Shown here in pieces: positions 10,773 through 20,568 of a stretch of DNA of 64,000 bases. Source of the stretch: Adiantum capillus-veneris (taxonomy: Eukaryota; Streptophyta; Polypodiopsida; Polypodiales; Pteridaceae); NCBI GenBank assembly GCA_014529385.2, contig CM043942.1, positions 50,106,274 through 50,170,273 on the forward strand, given 5' to 3'. Both the position numbers and the translations under genes were made by a program. Positions within the stretch are counted from its first letter, which is position 1. Each line of letters opens with the position of its first letter. The notes below the pieces were generated by a model. The model was given only the letters and a program-made list of their open reading frames with translations, had not been told where the DNA came from and searched no databases.

Positions 10773-11753
10773 ATTCATTACATGCTGCATAACAAACATG
10801 CGCTCGTTTTTGCTGTCATCTGCATCTCTGCTAGTAGATGCATAGTTGCCCTGTTCTCTCTTTCTACTTGCTTTTCCCTTTGGACAGTCACGTGACATGT
10901 GACCTCTTTCACCACAAGTCCAACATTCTCTACTATCTGGAGTATGTTGCTGCCTGCTTGATCCTGCACCACGACCTCTTTGACTCCCCCTGCCTTGAGA
11001 CTGGTTTCCCCTGCCACTTGTATTGTTTTGATTTGATTGACCTTCCAGAAATTGGCCCCTGCAACCCCTTGGGCCTCGACCACGACCTCTACCTCTACCT
11101 CTGTTGGAGTTAGAATAGAAGGCCTGTTCAGAATTATTTCTGCCATGAGAAGAAGATGTGTCAAGGTTCTTCTCCTCAAGAATAAGCATAGAAATCAAAT
11201 CTTGGAACACGGGGATGTCGTCTCTTGTATTCATGGAAGACCTAAAATGTACATACTCATCTCCCAGACCATCCAAGCATGCACGGACAATGTCATCGTC
11301 TTCCACTGAGACTTTAATAGATCCAAGAGCCTCAATGATACTCTTGATCTTCAAGGCATAATCATTGATTGAGAGGTTGTTCCTCTTAACCTGATTTAGC
11401 TCCGACTTTAGTTGAAGCTTCTTGGCCTTGGTGTTCACCTCGAACACTCTGCCTAAGTTTCTCCATGCAATGGCGGGGGTTTCAGCATCCTGTAGATAGC
11501 CCATCATGCCATCTGTGATGCTCATAGACAGCCAATACATCACTTTGCTCTGGCCTTGTTGCCAGTCCCTCAAAGCTTTCCTTTGTTCTGCTGTAGCATT
11601 TGCCTCGGGAATCTCTGGTTCCTTTTCATTGTCTCCTTCTACATAGTCCCAATAACCTTTTCCTTTTAGGAAATTTGTTATTTTGAACTTCCATGCAGGG
11701 TAGTTATTTTTCTCAAGCTTCTCAGTAACAATCTGACTGAAACCGTCAGACAT
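10773..11753 (-). pseudogene. Copia A gag with zinc knuckle
   Basis: Minus strand from ATG 11753. The protein starts MSDGFSQIVTEKLEKNNYPAW and is almost identical to the first 327 residues of Copia B. It holds the copia gag (UBN2-like) domain, a GRGRGRG-rich linker and one CCHC knuckle (CWTCGERGH). The frame runs into the right LTR of G1 and ends there. In the parent element it continued into the protease at 1862. Cut off from pol by G1, it could still be translated as a gag-only protein but has no LTR promoter left in the window. Confidence 0.88.
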
Positions 11754-11928
11754 CTTGAAGCACTAAGACAAAATAGCTGCAATCTGCAAAAACCTGCAAA
11801 TCTGCTGAACTTGCTATCGTGGTTCCTGTAACGCTTTCTACACTCAACGAGTGTCCACAATCAAGCGTACATACAACCACTGTACTTGTACAGTAAATCT
11901 CTGTATACTGCACTTTGGAGACCTCCTG
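11754..11928 (-). other. Copia A leader, truncated
   Basis: Follows the Copia B leader (17599-17770) closely, then departs after GGAGACCT. The part that in Copia B carries the primer site and LTR is absent. Confidence 0.8.
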
Positions 11929-12407
11929 ATCCTGCTCATGCAATTCAATTTCATCAGTTTCATTGGGTGCAAGGGTTTAGGATAAATGTTCGCATTGATA
12001 GGAAAATCTTTTCTCAACAACGTATTGTATTCCTCTTTGGTGTTGAACCATTAAGAGATATTCTACAATCTCCAAATCCTATTATACTCCCACTTGTAGA
12101 CTATAATGTCTCTTTTGATGTACATATGTTTATCTTGTTTTAGCTAGGTTAATGAATCAAGAGGACTTGTATCGTACATTCATTCCTTTGGCTAGACAAG
12201 ACGTGCATGTAATAGTTGGCACAAAGTTACAATTTCAACGTGTTTTCCGTCGTATGTTTGAACCTAGGCAAGTAGCGGCTATCAATGCCTCAGTCAATCC
12301 GTTCATTTTGCATTGATTCGCTACGATCTAAGATTTGGCGTTTACATTTTCATTCTACTTTGAAATTTGATTTTGCAAAACAAAAATAAAAAAGGAAAAA
12401 GAAATTT
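11929..12407 (+). other. Unrecognised stretch between Copia A and a gypsy gag
   Basis: AT-rich, with two short open stretches on the plus strand: one ending at a stop near 12141, and one of 54 codons from ATG 12152 to TGA 12314 (contains VHVIVGTKLQFQRVFRR). Neither resembles a family I know. It may be the 5' untranslated part of the element whose gag follows at 12408, since the spacing and the A-rich end just before 12408 fit. No primer site was found. Confidence 0.35.
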
Positions 12408-12960
12408 TTGAGTAAAACCAACAACATGGATACAACTAGGCAAATGAGTGGCTACCCCTTGTTCTTTGGAGAGCCTGGGGAGGATGCAGAATTATTCTTA
12501 GCAAATTTCAAAATGTCTTGCCGTATCAAGAGGATAGTAACTGATCAGGAACGTGTAGAAATGTTTGAGCTAGTCCTTAGGAAAGATGCTAGCACTTGGT
12601 TTGACTCTTTGTCTGAGGAAGTTAAGGGTAATTACACAGAAGTTTTGAATCGTTTCAAGAAATACTTCTTTGATCCCCAAAACACTCAAAAACTATGGCA
12701 AGACATTGTTTCTCATAAGCAAAAAGACTTAGATGACTACTACTTGTACAAGCAAGATTTTCTACGTCTTTCGGCTCTATGGATACGAAATGTTGCTAAC
12801 CCTGGTGATGGTGCAGAATTTCTAAAGAAGGAGAGGTTCATAGTCGGACTCTTTCCTGACCTTAAGGTAAAGGTTGAGGCGGGTGCACCTGCTACCTTTG
12901 ATGCAGCTGAAACTAGGGCTGTTGAGAAATATAAGAAACTCAAGTGCTTAAGGGGGGAGG
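12408..12960 (+). pseudogene. Ty3/gypsy-type gag fragment, cut by the Copia B LTR
   Basis: ATG at 12408 or the inner ATG at 12426. About 180 codons hold a Retrotrans_gag-type domain: FFGEPGEDAELFL, VEMFELVLRKDASTWFDSL, FKKYFFDP, then a run ending EKYKKLK. The pattern TWFDSL followed by a long helical stretch is typical of plant Ty3/gypsy capsid. The frame meets the first bases of the Copia B 3' LTR and stops there. No protease or zinc knuckle follows, so the rest of the element was lost or lies elsewhere. Confidence 0.75.
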
Positions 12961-13279
12961 TGTAAAGAATGAGGATGCAAGAGAGCTACACAAGACAAGC
13001 ACAAAGCACACAGAGATGGAAAGCTTCTTCTTCTTCTTCACAGAAAAGAGAGTACAAAATGACTAAGTGCTAAAGCTGAAAAGTAGCACATATGTACATG
13101 CGGTCACTAAGTGTGAACTCGCTAGAAGCGTACTAGGCTGGCACTATAAGTGTAGTCCAGCTGTAGAATCACTGGCAGAGATCCTCCGTGTCGGTCACCT
13201 AACGCGCCAGTGAGTAAATGCCGTAAGCGGCCAAGACCCGTAGTGGATGCCAGCTCAAGGTGTAGAGCTCGACATCTCA
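12961..13279 (-). repeat. Copia B 3' LTR
   Basis: 319 bp; on the plus strand it starts TGTAAAGAATGAGG and ends GACATCTCA, the inverse of TGAGATGTC...TTTACA. It differs from the 5' LTR at one base in the first 20 (AGGATGC here, ACGATGC there), so the copies are young or recently exchanged. Confidence 0.93.
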
Positions 13280-16200
13280 ACACTCCCCCTCGAGCTCTGC
13301 ATGTCGCAGAGTCCAAGCATAGTCCGGAAACGTCGAAGCTTCTCGGCTTCGAGGGCCTTGGTAAAGATATCCGCTATCTGCTCCTCTGTGCTGACGTAGA
13401 CCAAGTCGATGTCGCCCGCCAACACTCGCTCTCGAACGTAGTGGTAATGGACCTCTATGTGTTTGGTCCTGGCATGGAACACTGGGTTCCTAGCCAACTA
13501 CATGCTGCTGAGGTTGTCACAATGGATGAAAATCTGCTGGTCCACCTGCACTCCCAAGTCCTCAAGTAATGTGCGTAGCCAAGCTACCTCGCACGCCGCA
13601 ACTGCTGCACCTCTGTACTCGACCTCTGTGCTCGATAAAGCAACCGTAGGCTGCTTTTTGCTGCTCCAAGTAACAGCAGCACTCCCAAAAGAGAACATGA
13701 AGCCACTCGTAGATCTCCTATCAACAATGCTACCTGCCCAATCTGCATCTGTATACCCATACAATGCTAATGGTGCATCTGCTGCATAGAACAATGCGTA
13801 GTCAAGAGTACCTTGCACATACCTAAGTGTGCGTCGTACTCCATCCAAATGTGGCTTCCTCCAAAGTTGCATGAACTGACTCTCCAAGCCTACTGTGTAG
13901 CTCAAGTCTGGCCTTGTGATAGTCAAGTAGATTAGACTACCCACAATCTTCCTGTACATGTTGACATCCTCAACAACATCACCCTTCTCTGCACTCAGCT
14001 TTGCATTCACATCCAAGGGAATAGAAATTGGCTTACAATCAGCCATACCATACTTTGACAACATGTCCAAAGCATACTGTCTCTGTGATAGCCATACACC
14101 CTCTGGAGTCCTGATCACTTCAATGCCAAGAAAGTAGCGCAACTCGCCTAAATCTTTCATTTCAAACTCCTGTTTGAGAAGACCCTTCACATGGTCAATC
14201 TCCATAGCATTGTCACCAACAATAATAAGGTCATCTACATATATGGTAATGACCACAATCCCCACATCACTCTCACGTACATAGAGTGAATGATCAGCAT
14301 GAGCTCTCCTAAAACCAATACTGACAAGATACTTGGCAATCCTGTCATACCATGCTCTAGAGCCCTGCTTCAAACCATACAAAGCTTTGAGAAGTCTGCA
14401 TACATAATCTGGGTAACCTGGATCGACATAACCAGGTGGCTGATCCATATACACTTCCTCTTGCAAATCACAATTCAAGAAGGCATTCTTTACATCCATT
14501 TGATGCATAATCCATCCTCTAGATGCAGCCACTGCTATGACAACTCTCACTGTCGTCATCTTTGCCACTAGAGCAAAGGTCTCCTCATAGTCTATGCCAT
14601 ACGTCTGTGCATAACCCTTTGCGACCAGCCTTGCCTTGTGACGCTCAATGTTACCATCAGCCTTATGCTTGGTTTTATACACCCATTTACAGCCAATAGC
14701 TTTCTTTCCACTTGGCAATGGCACCAACTCCCATGTGTCATTTGCTTCCAATGCAGCCATCTCTTCATTCATTGCATCATCCCAATGCACATTTCCAACT
14801 GCATCCTCAAAACATGTGGGCTCCACATCCTGTATCACCTTAGCCATGTAGGCTTGGTGATGCGCTAGATACCCATCATAAGTCAATTTCTGAACTGGAT
14901 TTCTGACTCTATTAGATCTGCGCGGTCCTGGGTCACTTCTTTGCCCTCTAGCATCTTCTTGTACTTTCCTTACACCAGGTGTCCTGACAGCCGGAATTCC
15001 AAATTCCTCATCAAGACTTTGTTCAGAACCATCTGAATCCATGTCTACATGTGAAAAACTTGATGATGCATCAACCATAAAGGGAGGTTCATCAACCTTT
15101 TCCTTTCCTTTTCGTGATACATTCCCTGTACCTGTTGGTGGAGTAACCTGCGTACGTAGTCTACCATTCCATGGTTTCTCAACAGAGCCACGAGAAGAGG
15201 ACTCTTGTGGTCCACTCAAAACCTGTGACTGTGGCCTCACATTTTGTACAACCACATCATCTTTTACATCAGCCCCAATAGTGCCATGTGCATTACTGTA
15301 CCAGCTGCTCATCTCATCAAAGACTACATCTCTGCTCACTCGTAATTCTCGTGTAGTAGGATTGTAGCACCTGTACCCCTTTTGTTCAAGGGAATATCCC
15401 ACAAGAATACATTTCTCTGCTTTAGGATCCAATTTCCTACACAACTCATCTGGTACATGCACGTAAGCTATGCAGCCAAACACTTTCAAGTGTGCCAAAT
15501 CAGGCTTTGTACCTGTAAACTTTTCCTCAGGTGTTACATTATGCACCGCAGCTGTAGGTGTCCTGTTCATAATAGCTGTATTTACAGCTTCAACCCAGAA
15601 ATGATGAGGCATGTTCTTCTCATTCATCAATGCACGTGCAACCTCTGCAATGTGCCTGTTTTTCCTTTCTGCGACCCCATTCTGCTGTGGAGTATATCTG
15701 CATGTAAACTGCCTGTGTATACCATGCATTCGTAGAAAATCTGAAAAATCATTGGAGAAGTACTCTCCCCCTCCATCTGACCTCAATGTCTTGATTTGCA
15801 TATCTGTCTCCTTCTCAATCATGACTTTGAAGTCTTGAAAGTGACCAAACACTTCACTTTTGTTACGCATGAAGTAGACCCATACTTTCCTTGTATGGTC
15901 ATCAATGAAAGAGACATAATACCTGCAACCATGTATACTTGCAGTATCGGTTGGACCCCAAACATCTGTGTGCACCACCTCAAGTGGCTTTTTACATACA
16001 TTGCGCTCATGTGGAAATGAGCCCTTTGACTGTTTTCCAAACTGGCATGCTGCACACACTTTATGCATACCATCCACCTTGAATTTGGGCAAACCTTTTA
16101 CTATCTGTTTTGATTGCATGCTGCGCAATCTCTGCTCATTGACATGGCCAATGCGTTTGTGCCAAATGTCAACATCAGCCACAACACCTGTGCCCTGTGC

Positions 16201-17598
16201 AAATAATGCAGCTTTTACCTCAGGCATGTCTACATTCAGCGTAAACATTCTGCCCACACATTTGCCCTCTGTGATCAGCTTACAGCCATTCTGGAAATCT
16301 TCTACATAACAGCCATTTGGATTGAAGCGAACCTGCAAACCCTGCTCAACCATTTGTCCAACAGAAACAAGATTCTTTGTAATGTTTGGGACATGAAGTA
16401 CATATGCTAAGTAATTTGATTTCCCACTCTTCGTATTTAGAGGTATGTCCCCTACATGAGCAATGGGGTGAGCTGTGTCATCTCCTGTATGCACATAGCC
16501 TGACACATCTGGTTTGCGCATATCTCTAAACCACTCTCCACGAGACGTCATGTGATTAGAGGCACCTGAATCCACATACCAAACATCATCTTGGGTGGAA
16601 TTCTCTGCAGTCATTGTATTCATTACATGTTGCATAACAAACATGCGCTCGTTTTTGCTATCATCTGCATCTCTGCTAGTAGATGCATAGTTGCCCTGTT
16701 CTCTCTTTCTACTTGCTTTTCCCTTTGGACAGTCACGTGACATGTGACCTCTTTCACCACAAGTCCAACATTCTCTACTATCTGGAGTATGTTGCTGTCT
16801 GCTTGATCCTGCACCACGACCTCTTTGACTCCCCCTGGCTTGAGACTGGTTTCCCCTGCCACCTGTATTGTTTTGATTTGATTGACCTTCCAGAAATTGG
16901 CCCCTGCAACCCCTTGGGCCTCGACCACGACCTCTACCTCTACCTCTGTTGGAGTTAGAATAGAAGGCCTGTTCAGAATTATTTCTGCCATGAGAAGAAG
17001 ATGTGTCAAGGTTCTTCTCCTCAAGAATAAGCATAGAAATCAAATCTTGGAACACGGGGATGTCGTCTCTTGTATTCATGGAAGACCTAAAATGTACATA
17101 CTCATCTCCTAGACCATCCAAGCATGCACGGACAATGTCATCGTCTTCCACTGAGACTTTAATAGATCCAAGAGCCTCAATGATACTCTTGATCTTCAAA
17201 GCATAATCATTGATGGAGAGGTTGTTCCTCTTAAACTGATTTAGCTCCGACTTTAGTTGAAGCTTCCTGGCCTTGGTGTTCACCTTGAACACTCTGCCTA
17301 AGTTTTTCCATGCAATGGCGGGGGTTTCAGCATCCTGTAGATAGCCCATCATGCCATCTGTGATGCTCATAGAAAGCCAATACATCACTTTGCTCTGGCC
17401 TTGTTGCCAGTCCCTCAAAGCTTTCCTTTGTTCTGCTGTAGCATTTGCCTCGGGAATCTCTGGTTCCTTTTCATTGTCTCCTTCTACATAGTCCCAATAA
17501 CCTTTTCCTTTTAGGAAATTTGTTATTCTGAACTTCCATGCAGGGTAGTTATTTTTCTCAAGCTTCTCAGTAACAATCTGACTGAAACCGTCAGACAT
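13255..17598 (-). pseudogene. Copia B gag-pol polyprotein with one in-frame TAG
   Basis: From ATG 17598, 1366 codons are open to TAG at 13495-13497, and the same frame continues about 80 codons to 13255. Approximate residues: gag 1-230, Gly/Arg linker, zinc knuckle 276-289, protease VDSGASNHM near 340, integrase zinc module near 476-520, integrase core from 543 (DVWGP, RSDGGGEY, NGVAERKN), reverse transcriptase about 960-1200 with YVDD near 1117, RNase H from 1280 (YTDADWAG, STEVEY, HCDN). The TAG lies inside RNase H just after the HCDNLSSM segment, at a site usually Lys or Gln in this family, so a CAG to TAG change is likely. Two codons are missing in the integrase compared with Copia A. Copia elements make gag and pol from one frame, as here. 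Confidence 0.92.
13280..13292 (-). other. Copia B polypurine tract
   Basis: On the minus strand the bases just before the 3' LTR read GAGGGGGAGTGT, the expected plus-strand primer position. It overlaps nothing else once the polyprotein tail (13255 onward, which reads into the LTR) is set aside. Confidence 0.75.
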
Positions 17599-17835
17599 CT
17601 TGAAGCACTAAGACAAAATAGCTGCAATCTGCAAAAACCTGCAAATCTGCTGAACCTGCTATCGTGGTTCCTGTAATGCTTTCTACACTCAACGAGTGTC
17701 CACAATCAAGCGTACATACAACCACTGTACTTGTATAGTAAATCTCTGTATACTGCACTTTGGAGACCTGTTTAGAAACTGCGAACGAAGGGATTGTGAT
17801 GCTCTTGCTCTCTTAGCCTCTCTTGCCTGCACCAG

Positions 17836-17847
17836 GCTCTGATACCA
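17836..17847 (-). other. Copia B primer-binding site
   Basis: The plus strand reads GCTCTGATACCA, i.e. TGGTATCAGAGC on the element's strand, directly adjoining the 5' LTR with no spacer. It is complementary to initiator tRNA-Met. The 237 bases between it and the gag ATG (17599-17835) are an untranslated leader. Confidence 0.93.
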
Positions 17848-18166
17848 TGTAAAGAATGACGATGCAAGAGAGCTACACAAGACAAGCACAAAGCACACAG
17901 AGATGGAAAGCTTCTTCTTCTTCTTCACAGAAAAGAGAGTACAAAATGACTAAGTGCTAAAGCTGAAAAGTAGCACATATGTACATGCGGTCACTAAGTG
18001 TGAACTCGCTAGAAGCGTACTAGGCTGGCACTATAAGTGTAGTCCAGCTGTAGAATCACTGGCAGAGATCCTCCGTGTCGGTCACCTAACGCGCCAGTGA
18101 GTAAATGCCGTAAGCGGCCAAGACCCGTAGTGGATGCCAGCTCAAGGTGTAGAGCTCGACATCTCA
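17848..18166 (-). repeat. Copia B 5' LTR
   Basis: 319 bp, matching 12961-13279. It directly abuts the interior of the element C LTR at 18167. Confidence 0.93.
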
Positions 18167-18230
18167 AGAGAGAGTCAGTTAGAGGTTTGAGAGCTTATGG
18201 CCGGACAAGCCATTTTGTAAAGACCTAATC

Positions 18231-18237
18231 TATAAAG
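18231..18237 (+). promoter_or_regulatory. TATA box of the element C LTR
   Basis: TATAAAG in the context CTAATCTATAAAGGTC, conserved at 35991-35997 in the 3' LTR. GACCT and AGGTC flank it as an inverted pair. Confidence 0.5.
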
Positions 18238-18582
18238 GTCATTTTTTGTAAGTTTGAAGATAATCTTTTAATGGAGAACTGAGAGGACAACGTACGTTTG
18301 AGAGCTCCTTCTTGTTCAACCTTGTAATCTTCGCCATTGCGGCTACGATAATCCAAATTCAGATTTGATTATTGCATTGTGTTCCTCTCCTCTTGCTCTT
18401 TCATTCAAGTGTAATCATTCAAGATTCGGTGTAGGTTTTCAACTACGAGTTTGAGGCCTTAAATTGTTGTTTTGAGTGTCTATATGCGTGTTTTATGTTG
18501 TTTTGACCCTAGGAGGGGCTTTAGGGACCCTAAAACGACCCATTAGGATCACTTGTTCGCTGTTTTTGCTGACATTGAGACG

Positions 18583-18598
18583 AACGATCGCGATCGTT
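18583..18598. repeat. 16-bp perfect palindrome in the C 5' LTR
   Basis: AACGATCGCGATCGTT, equal to its own reverse complement. It is conserved at 36341-36356 in the other LTR, and it shares the ATCGCGAT core with the arrays inside C and E. Confidence 0.95.
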
Positions 18599-18930
18599 GT
18601 ACCTCTACAGAATGCTGTGACAGTGATAGGATATGTTCCTGATAGTCCCCTGTAGCTTCCCTTCAAGTTTCGTGCGAATTGAATATGATTTGCATGGTAA
18701 ACGGGCGTGATGACTGAAGAACGATGTAGGAGGACATAGGCAGATTACTTGGCAGTAATGCGATTGATTTACTTATAGAGTTAGTAGTTGCATCTCTTCG
18801 AGTTCACTTCATTAGGATTGACACCCGAGTGAGTTCCCATGCCTCATCCGAGTCGCTTCCCCTGTATTGATAAATATGTTGATGCTTGAGAGCTATGCTA
18901 TGGACGTCAGTCGCGGCGACCCACAAACAT

Positions 18931-18948
18931 TGGCGCCGTTTCCGGGGA
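18931..18948 (+). other. Primer-binding site, tRNA-Asp type
   Basis: TGGCGCCGTTTCCGGGGA begins two bases after the LTR CA. Athila-like and several other plant gypsy elements use a site complementary to tRNA-Asp that reads the same but with GTTGCC in the middle, so there is one mismatch. Confidence 0.8.
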
Positions 18949-19467
18949 ATGCACCTTAGGTGATGAGTGACCGAGTGCACAGTTAGACTCCTTAAAAAAG
19001 ATCAATCCACAAATCCATTTTACACCTCAGTTAGGCTGCTAGACAAGGGTTTAGAGCTTAGTGGAGTCTAGAGCCAGTGGACCGGCTAGATCCTCTCTTA
19101 GGAGATTTAGGGAGCTGTGAGTGAGTGTGTTAAAGCATTTTTGCTCTTCAATTTCTTTAATTCGATTGAGTACTGAAATCTCACCCGAAATCCGTCGTGT
19201 TTGTTTTGTTTGATTCATTTTCTTATGTTTTTTCATTTCTGTACTTAGGAGTAGGATAAGTAAATCACATTCCAGTCAGATTTGGGACAAAAGTCAGAGC
19301 CGAGAAACCGGAACACCATAACTTTGGCCGAAAAAGCCATAAGACTGTGAAATTCTGAAAATATGACCAAACAGGATTGATATTGATTCAAATCACAAAG
19401 TGGTAGCACAAAACACTAGGAAACACTTGTCAGAGGGAGCAGACAAAATTTCATTAGATTTGGCCCA

Positions 19468-19493
19468 GGTACTACGATCGCGATCGGTGTACC
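19468..19493. repeat. Palindrome 1 of the C leader
   Basis: Outer arms GGTAC and GTACC, central perfect CGATCGCGATCG at 19475-19486, with a two-base mismatch (TA against GT) between centre and arms. It is 26 bp in all. Confidence 0.93.
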
Positions 19494-19747
19494 TCAGTGT
19501 CAGATTTGGTCAAGATTTGACATGTGCCTTCTTGATAAGATTCTAAACAACTTTGTCTAAAGCAACCACACTCAAAAACATCAAAAATCAAGGAAATCAG
19601 GCCACTTGGGTAAAACTAGCCTGACAGACCTAGAAAGTGCAAAATCTTGGCTTTTGGTGATCCAAATGCAAAAAGACTTTGGGGATAGCCTTAAAACATC
19701 AGTGTCTACAAGCATGGCAAATTTGGTATGATTTGGGCTCAGAAGTA

Positions 19748-19759
19748 CGATCGCGATCG
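19748..19759. repeat. Palindrome 2 of the C leader
   Basis: Perfect CGATCGCGATCG, preceded by AGTA and followed by GTGTACC, so the outer arm is partly kept on the right only. Confidence 0.93.
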
Positions 19760-20190
19760 GTGTACCTAAGTGCCAGATTTGGACCAGATTTCATATGTGG
19801 GATCCCCAGGTGTATACAAACATAAAAGTCTAAAGGACCTAGAGCCAGAAACCTCAAAATATCTGTCAAACCATCTGAATACAGATCCAAGTCAAAAATT
19901 GCTAAACTAGCTTAGAAATTGACTTTCAGTAGACCAAAACACATCAAAATTGAGAAGGAACCATACAAAGGGATAGCGTGTACACAGGACAACCCCAGGT
20001 ATCTCTCAAATCCCAAATCAAACATCAAAATCCAGTCAAACTGATAAATTTGGAAAAACAGGCACTTCCAACCAAGAAACAGTAAAAACTTCACCTTTTT
20101 GAGTCCAAATACAAAAGTGTCTGGCAGGTAGTCATAAAATAGCCTAGTGAACAAGCTGGTGAAGTTTCATCTAATTTGGGCTCAGAAGTA

Positions 20191-20202
20191 CGATCGCGAT
20201 CG
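20191..20202. repeat. Palindrome 3 of the C leader
   Basis: Perfect CGATCGCGATCG in the same context as palindrome 2 (CTCAGAAGTA before, GTGTACCTC after). Confidence 0.93.
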
Positions 20203-20568
20203 GTGTACCTCTGGCCCAGATCCAGCTCATTTTTTACCTGCTCATAGACCTAGTTTATACAAGATACCAGGAGTTTTCAAAACTCAAATTGGACATACTG
20301 TCAATAATCTGCAAGCAAAATTGTGTTGAGATCATTTTGAAGTGTTGAATCTGCTGACAGCTGGAATGATACAGTGATCTCATAGCCATCCAGTGTATTC
20401 ATTTGCAGAGACTGATCAAGTAACAACCCATGCAGTCGCAGGAATTGGAAGATCTTTCCATCTCCAGGTAAGAGGTTTGGATTCACTCAGTAAATCACAC
20501 TTTCTTCATGTTTTTGAGATCGGGAAAACAAATCAACACCAGACACCTAAATTTAGCGGATCAAACGA

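Larger units (their letters stand above)
1..11928 (-). mobile_element. Ty1/copia retrotransposon 'Copia A', 3' part outside the window, split by G1
   Basis: This minus-strand copia element closely matches Copia B (12961-18166). Its first base corresponds to about 14765 of Copia B, so the reverse transcriptase half lies beyond the window edge. It is interrupted at 1862 by the gypsy element G1 and resumes at 10773 after a 5-bp duplication. It ends at about 11928, where the match to Copia B stops inside the leader, so its 5' LTR and primer site are missing. Coordinates span the nested insertion. Ownership is firm from near-identity to Copia B; the cause of the truncation at 11928 is not visible. 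Confidence 0.9.
12961..18166 (-). mobile_element. Ty1/copia retrotransposon 'Copia B', structurally complete
   Basis: 5.2 kb on the minus strand with 319-bp LTRs at 17848-18166 (5') and 12961-13279 (3'), an initiator-Met primer site touching the 5' LTR, a polyprotein of about 1447 codons and a purine tract beside the 3' LTR. The flanking five bases (GGAGG left, AGAGA right) are not a duplication. The left flank is a gypsy gag and the right flank is the LTR of element C. The two ends therefore probably come from different insertions joined by recombination or deletion. Confidence 0.93.
18167..18929 (+). repeat. Element C 5' LTR, missing about its first 150 bases
   Basis: Aligns with 35927-36632 of the 3' LTR and ends CACAAACA before the primer site. 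It keeps about 55 bases (about 18640-18695) that the 3' LTR lacks, and there are further small indels near 18470. The first 147 bases of the 3' LTR have no counterpart because Copia B begins there. Confidence 0.88.
18949..20568 (+). other. Element C leader: non-coding, with three palindromes
   Basis: 1.6 kb without a convincing reading frame. Short phrases recur around each palindrome (ATTTGGGCTCAGAAGTA before it, CGGTGTACCT and CAGATTTGG after it), so the leader looks like a diverged tandem repeat. Palindrome centres at about 19480, 19753 and 20196 are 273 and 443 apart, close to two and three steps of 140-148 bases. Confidence 0.7.

Noticed and set aside
10838..17206. Several plus-strand open frames of 60-130 codons over the copia elements
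   Set aside because: They lie antisense to the gag and pol coding sequence, recur in both copies, and have no independent motif.
12956..18171. Target-site duplication for Copia B
   Set aside because: The five bases on the two sides (GGAGG and AGAGA) do not match, and shifting by one or two bases does not help.
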